This document shows positions 60,620 to 64,000 of a stretch of DNA of 64,000 nt, in pieces; positions within the stretch are counted from its first letter, which is position 1; each line of letters opens with the position of its first letter. Position numbers and translations under genes: made by a program. Under the pieces are notes generated by a model that worked only from the letters and a program-made list of their open reading frames with translations, searched no databases and was not told the DNA's origin. Origin of the DNA: Balneola sp. (GTDB lineage: Bacteria; Bacteroidota; Rhodothermia; Balneolales; Balneolaceae); the NCBI GenBank assembly GCA_028284195.1, contig JANQSE010000002.1:248001-312000 (forward strand). The letters run 5' to 3'.

Positions 60620-63322
60620 ATGAGCGACAAATTTAAAAGCACAAAACAAACGTTCGATACAGGCAATGGCGAAGCAACCTTTTATAATCTCCCAAAATTA
60701 AAGAAGTTGGGATATGACATTGATACGCTTCCATTTTCAATAAAGATTTTGTTGGAAGCGGTATTGCGAGAGAACGATGGATACGCGATTACCGATCAGG
60801 ATATTGAAACACTTGCTACTTACAACGCAGCAAGCCCGCAGGGAGAAATTCCTTTCAAACCTTCGCGCGTGGTTCTTCAGGATTTTACCGGAGTTCCGGC
60901 CGTAGTAGATTTAGCAGCACTTCGCTCAGCAATGAAAAGGATGGGAGGAAATCCAACCGATATTAATCCTCAGGTTCCGGTTGACCTGGTGATCGATCAC
61001 TCCGTTCAGGTAGATATGTTTGGTCGTGACGAAGCGCTGAACTTTAATGTGGAATTAGAAATGGAGCGTAACCGCGAGCGTTATGAGTTTTTAAAATGGG
61101 GAAAAGAGGCGTTCGATAATTTCAGGGTGGTTCCCCCGGGTCGTGGAATTGTGCACCAGGTAAATCTTGAATATTTGGCAAAAGGAGTGTTTACACGCAC
61201 TGAAGAAGATGGAAGCATAACTGCCTATCCTGATACCTTAGTAGGAACGGATTCTCATACAACGATGATTAATGGCCTTGGAATTCTGGGCTGGGGAGTT
61301 GGTGGTATTGAAGCGGAAGCAGCCATGCTTGGCCAGCCTATTTCTATGTTAGTGCCGGAAGTGGTAGGAATGAAATTGACCGGAAAACTTCGGGAAGGAG
61401 TTACAGCTACCGATTTGACACTCACTGTAACACAAATGCTCCGTAAGCATGGCGTGGTAGGAAAATTTGTTGAGTTTTATGGTAATGGTATCAGCAATAT
61501 GAGTTTGCCGGATCGTGCTACTATTGCGAATATGGCGCCGGAGTACGGTGCTACTATGGGATTCTTCCCTATTGACGATGAATCACTTCGTTATATGAAG
61601 AGAACTGGTCGTTCTGAAGAATTAGTAAAACTGGTTGAGAACTATACTAAGGCTCAGGGATTATTCAGAACGGATGATACAGTTGATCCGGAATTCACAT
61701 CTACTCTGGAGTTGGATCTGGGTACTGTGGAAACGTCACTTGCCGGCCCAAAGCTTCCGCACGACCGAATCGCACTCAATAATATGAAGAGTACGTTCGA
61801 AAGTTCTTTAGTAAGCGATAATCCGACTATGGGTTTTAACCTTACAGAAGATCGTTTAAGCAACAAAGGGTTGTACAAGAATGGCCAGGAAATTGAAATG
61901 ACGCATGGTGATGTGGTTATAGCGGCAATCACAAGTTGTACAAATACATCTAACCCAAGTGTAATGTTAGGGGCAGGAATTGTTGCCAAGAAAGCTGTTG
62001 AGCGTGGACTGGAAGTTCCGGCATATGTAAAAACATCATTAGCTCCCGGTTCAAGAGTAGTAACAGAATACTTGAATGAAGCAGGACTTACAGGTTATAT
62101 GGATCGGTTAGGGTTCAATCTTGTGGGTTATGGATGTACGACCTGTATCGGTAATTCGGGGCCGCTTCCTGAGCCGGTAGAAAATGCAATTAAGGAAGGT
62201 GATCTGATAGCTGCAGGTGTTCTTTCAGGAAACCGGAATTTTGAAGGACGAATACATCCATGGGTAAAAGCTAATTTTCTGGCTTCACCTCCTCTCGTAG
62301 TTGCGTATGCGCTGGCAGGAACTGTGGACATTGATTTAAAAACCGAACCACTTGGAAAAGATAAGGATGGAAATGATGTATATCTGAAAGACTTGTGGCC
62401 TACTACTGAAGAGATTGCGGAACATTTAGACAATGCAATTCGTCCTGAGTTATTCGATGAACTTTATTCCGATATCTTTGAGTCACCGGCCTGGGAAGAT
62501 ATTCCTGTTTCAGGTGGTGACTTGTTCAACTGGAATGAAGACTCAACATATATTCAGGAGCCACCATTCTTTATGAACATGAGTCAGGAGGCTGAGCCAA
62601 TTGCAAGTATCGAAGGAGCTCGTGTATTAGTTAAGGTTGGGGATTCTATCACTACTGATCATATTTCTCCAGCAGGTAACATAAAGGAAGATGCTCCAGC
62701 AGGTGAATACCTGAAAGAACATGGTGTTGAGAAGAGAGATTTTAACTCCTATGGTTCCCGTAGAGGAAATGACCGTGTGATGACACGAGGTACCTTTGCG
62801 AATGTACGGTTCAAAAATCAACTGGCACCAGGTACCGAAGGTGGATTTACCAAATATCACCCAACCGGCGATATTACTACCATTTATGACGCCTCTTTGA
62901 AATATAAAGAAAGCAACACCCCTTTGATCGCTATTGCAGGCAACCAGTATGGAACAGGCTCATCAAGAGATTGGGCTGCCAAGGGAACAAATCTGCTGGG
63001 AGTAAAAGCAGTTATTGCTGAATCTTACGAAAGAATCCATCGGTCAAATCTGGTGCAAATGGGAGTGCTTCCTCTTCAGTTTAAAGAAGGGGATACACCG
63101 GAATCTCTTGGGCTTGACGGCTCGGAAACATTCACGATTTATCTGGATGATAACATTAAGGCAAGGGAAGCAGTGAAAGTTACAGCAGTTAAAGAAACCG
63201 GGGAGGAAATCAACTTTATGGCAAACAGCAGAATTGATACTCCTGTTGAAGTAGATTATTATCGCAATGGAGGCATTCTGCATACGGTACTTCTTGATTA
63301 TTTAGAGAAGGGCAAGGGTTAG
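60620..63322 (+). CDS. acnA: Aconitate hydratase (AcnA type)
   Basis: 900 residues, full length. The 4Fe-4S ligands are in [17 protein letters not shown] and [17 protein letters not shown]. Substrate segments [33 protein letters not shown] and, in the swivelling C-terminal domain, [23 protein letters not shown] and [16 protein letters not shown] are all intact. It isomerises citrate to isocitrate in the TCA cycle. It is a single-gene unit, convergent with the FAD monooxygenase. Confidence 0.97.
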   Translation: MSDKFKSTKQTFDTGNGEATFYNLPKLKKLGYDIDTLPFSIKILLEAVLRENDGYAITDQDIETLATYNAASPQGEIPFKPSRVVLQDFTGVPAVVDLAALRSAMKRMGGNPTDINPQVPVDLVIDHSVQVDMFGRDEALNFNVELEMERNRERYEFLKWGKEAFDNFRVVPPGRGIVHQVNLEYLAKGVFTRTEEDGSITAYPDTLVGTDSHTTMINGLGILGWGVGGIEAEAAMLGQPISMLVPEVVGMKLTGKLREGVTATDLTLTVTQMLRKHGVVGKFVEFYGNGISNMSLPDRATIANMAPEYGATMGFFPIDDESLRYMKRTGRSEELVKLVENYTKAQGLFRTDDTVDPEFTSTLELDLGTVETSLAGPKLPHDRIALNNMKSTFESSLVSDNPTMGFNLTEDRLSNKGLYKNGQEIEMTHGDVVIAAITSCTNTSNPSVMLGAGIVAKKAVERGLEVPAYVKTSLAPGSRVVTEYLNEAGLTGYMDRLGFNLVGYGCTTCIGNSGPLPEPVENAIKEGDLIAAGVLSGNRNFEGRIHPWVKANFLASPPLVVAYALAGTVDIDLKTEPLGKDKDGNDVYLKDLWPTTEEIAEHLDNAIRPELFDELYSDIFESPAWEDIPVSGGDLFNWNEDSTYIQEPPFFMNMSQEAEPIASIEGARVLVKVGDSITTDHISPAGNIKEDAPAGEYLKEHGVEKRDFNSYGSRRGNDRVMTRGTFANVRFKNQLAPGTEGGFTKYHPTGDITTIYDASLKYKESNTPLIAIAGNQYGTGSSRDWAAKGTNLLGVKAVIAESYERIHRSNLVQMGVLPLQFKEGDTPESLGLDGSETFTIYLDDNIKAREAVKVTAVKETGEEINFMANSRIDTPVEVDYYRNGGILHTVLLDYLEKGKG

Positions 63323-63353
63323 AGATTACCTTATCTGTTCTCAGAATTGGTTA

Positions 63354-64000
63354 TCAACCCAATCCATGCATAGTAAATTTTCTGGCTGCTATGCTGCTCA
63401 ATGGTGTATGAAGCAGCACATGAATTAATGCTTTTTTTGCAAAAGGTATTTTGTGCTTTCTACCCATTTTCATATTCCATTCTGCTCTTTTAGCAGCTTT
63501 TTTCACCACTTTTTTATGCTTGCTTTCATAAGCATGTAACAGCTCTTTTTCCCTGGAAGGGTTTTCAAGGCATACTTTTAATATCTCAGCCAGTTTCCAG
63601 GCACCAAGCCAGCCAAGGTTCATTCCCTGCCCGCCAATCGGGCTTACAACATGAGCTGCATCACCTACAAGGATTATTTTGTTTTTCACAAAATACTCAG
63701 CCATAAAGTGCTGAACTCCAAAACTACTAAGCATACTATGGTTGATGCTAGAGAGATCATAGCCAAGCCTTTTTAACACCAAGCCAGATAATTTTTCCTG
63801 TGTAACATGTTCAATAAACTGGTTGGTTTTTACCACCCAGCGTCTCATTCCATTTGGGAGTGGGAAACATTCTACCATTCCCTGTTTTGGCAAAAATACT
63901 ACGGCATCTTTTCCAAATGATGTGTTTTCTTCAAAATCTCCCATTATATAGGTATCGGGATATCGCTTTCCTCCAAAGAAAATTCCTGTTTCCTGCCGGA
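63354..64000 (-). CDS. FAD-dependent monooxygenase (PHBH/UbiH-like), N-terminal part outside the window
   Basis: The frame is open to the right edge, so the start and the N-terminal FAD Rossmann motif are missing. The visible 215 residues begin RQETGIFFGGKRYPDTYIMGDFEENTSFG and include the second FAD-binding motif IILVGDAAHVVSPIGGQGMNLGWLGAWKLAEIL (GDAAH, then P-x-GGQGMN), typical of aromatic-ring or quinone-precursor hydroxylases. A helical basic C-terminus follows (HKKVVKKAAKRAEWNMKMGRKHKIPFAKKAL). Substrate unknown. Confidence 0.88.
   Translation of the reverse strand, partial: RQETGIFFGGKRYPDTYIMGDFEENTSFGKDAVVFLPKQGMVECFPLPNGMRRWVVKTNQFIEHVTQEKLSGLVLKRLGYDLSSINHSMLSSFGVQHFMAEYFVKNKIILVGDAAHVVSPIGGQGMNLGWLGAWKLAEILKVCLENPSREKELLHAYESKHKKVVKKAAKRAEWNMKMGRKHKIPFAKKALIHVLLHTPLSSIAARKFTMHGLG

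Overview
The window looks like a chromosomal segment from a moderately AT-rich member of the Bacteroidota/Balneolota-Rhodothermota group. Supporting signs are two exported proteins ending in a type IX secretion sorting domain of the NYPNPFNP type, a carboxypeptidase-regulatory-domain TonB receptor, many lipoproteins, promoter-like TTG-N19/21-TAnnTTTG elements in place of sigma70 boxes, and Bacteroidota-type families (DUF2911, DUF4834, DUF4153, LytTR membrane regulators). The genus-level guess (Balneola/Gracilimonas-like) is inference only.

Layout. 1-6.9 kb (minus strand): a large FG-GAP/VCBS T9SS protein running off the left edge; an intergenic mosaic of broken tRNA-Pro and gene fragments; an aspartyl-protease-like lipoprotein; a DUF2306-like membrane protein; a LytTR membrane regulator; an intact tRNA-Pro(GGG); methylmalonyl-CoA epimerase. 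7-17.7 kb: lipoprotein, DUF4153 protein, AI-2E exporter, an AbrB/PIN toxin-antitoxin pair with a palindromic operator, PolX, an NTF2-like lipoprotein, an M14 peptidase, a TPR lipoprotein and a DUF1801 protein. 17.8-25.9 kb: a complete, tightly overlapping arginine operon (GNAT-argG-argC-argD-argF'-argB-M20 deacylase-argH). It is preceded by a very short ORF encoding an arginine-rich leader peptide ending RRIRRRR, a candidate arginine attenuator and the most striking signal in the window. 25.9-28.7 kb: a membrane/regulator cassette between composite palindromic repeats, then an unknown protein. 28.7-37.3 kb: M28 peptidase, a TPP riboswitch with its TonB receptor, DUF2911, amidohydrolase, exported MsrA, a DGPF protein/ECF42-like sigma pair and tRNA-Leu(GAG). 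37.3-43 kb: a candidate structured RNA, then TPR, DUF4834, deoxynucleoside kinase, folK, folB, dnaA, the probable oriC with three DnaA boxes, and prmC. 43-51.6 kb: outer-membrane protein, HAD hydrolase, enolase, T9SS endonuclease I, recF, DciA-like, YbbR-like, ispH, and a MazF-type toxin-antitoxin module apparently inserted in front of ispH with flanking repeats. 51.6-64 kb: smc, frr, two inserted unknown genes, pyrH, tsf, rpsB, rpsI, rplM, aconitase and the edge of an FAD monooxygenase.

How the parts fit. The arginine operon encodes a whole linear acetylated pathway in which transcarbamylation acts on the acylated ornithine (ArgF') before deacylation by the M20 enzyme. The replication genes sit around a dnaA-proximal origin, and the translation genes form the rplM-rpsI-rpsB-tsf and pyrH-frr blocks. 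Short duplicated scraps of neighbouring genes flank inserted modules at two places (3.0-6.1 kb and 50.9-51.5 kb), which suggests module gain by duplication-generating insertion.
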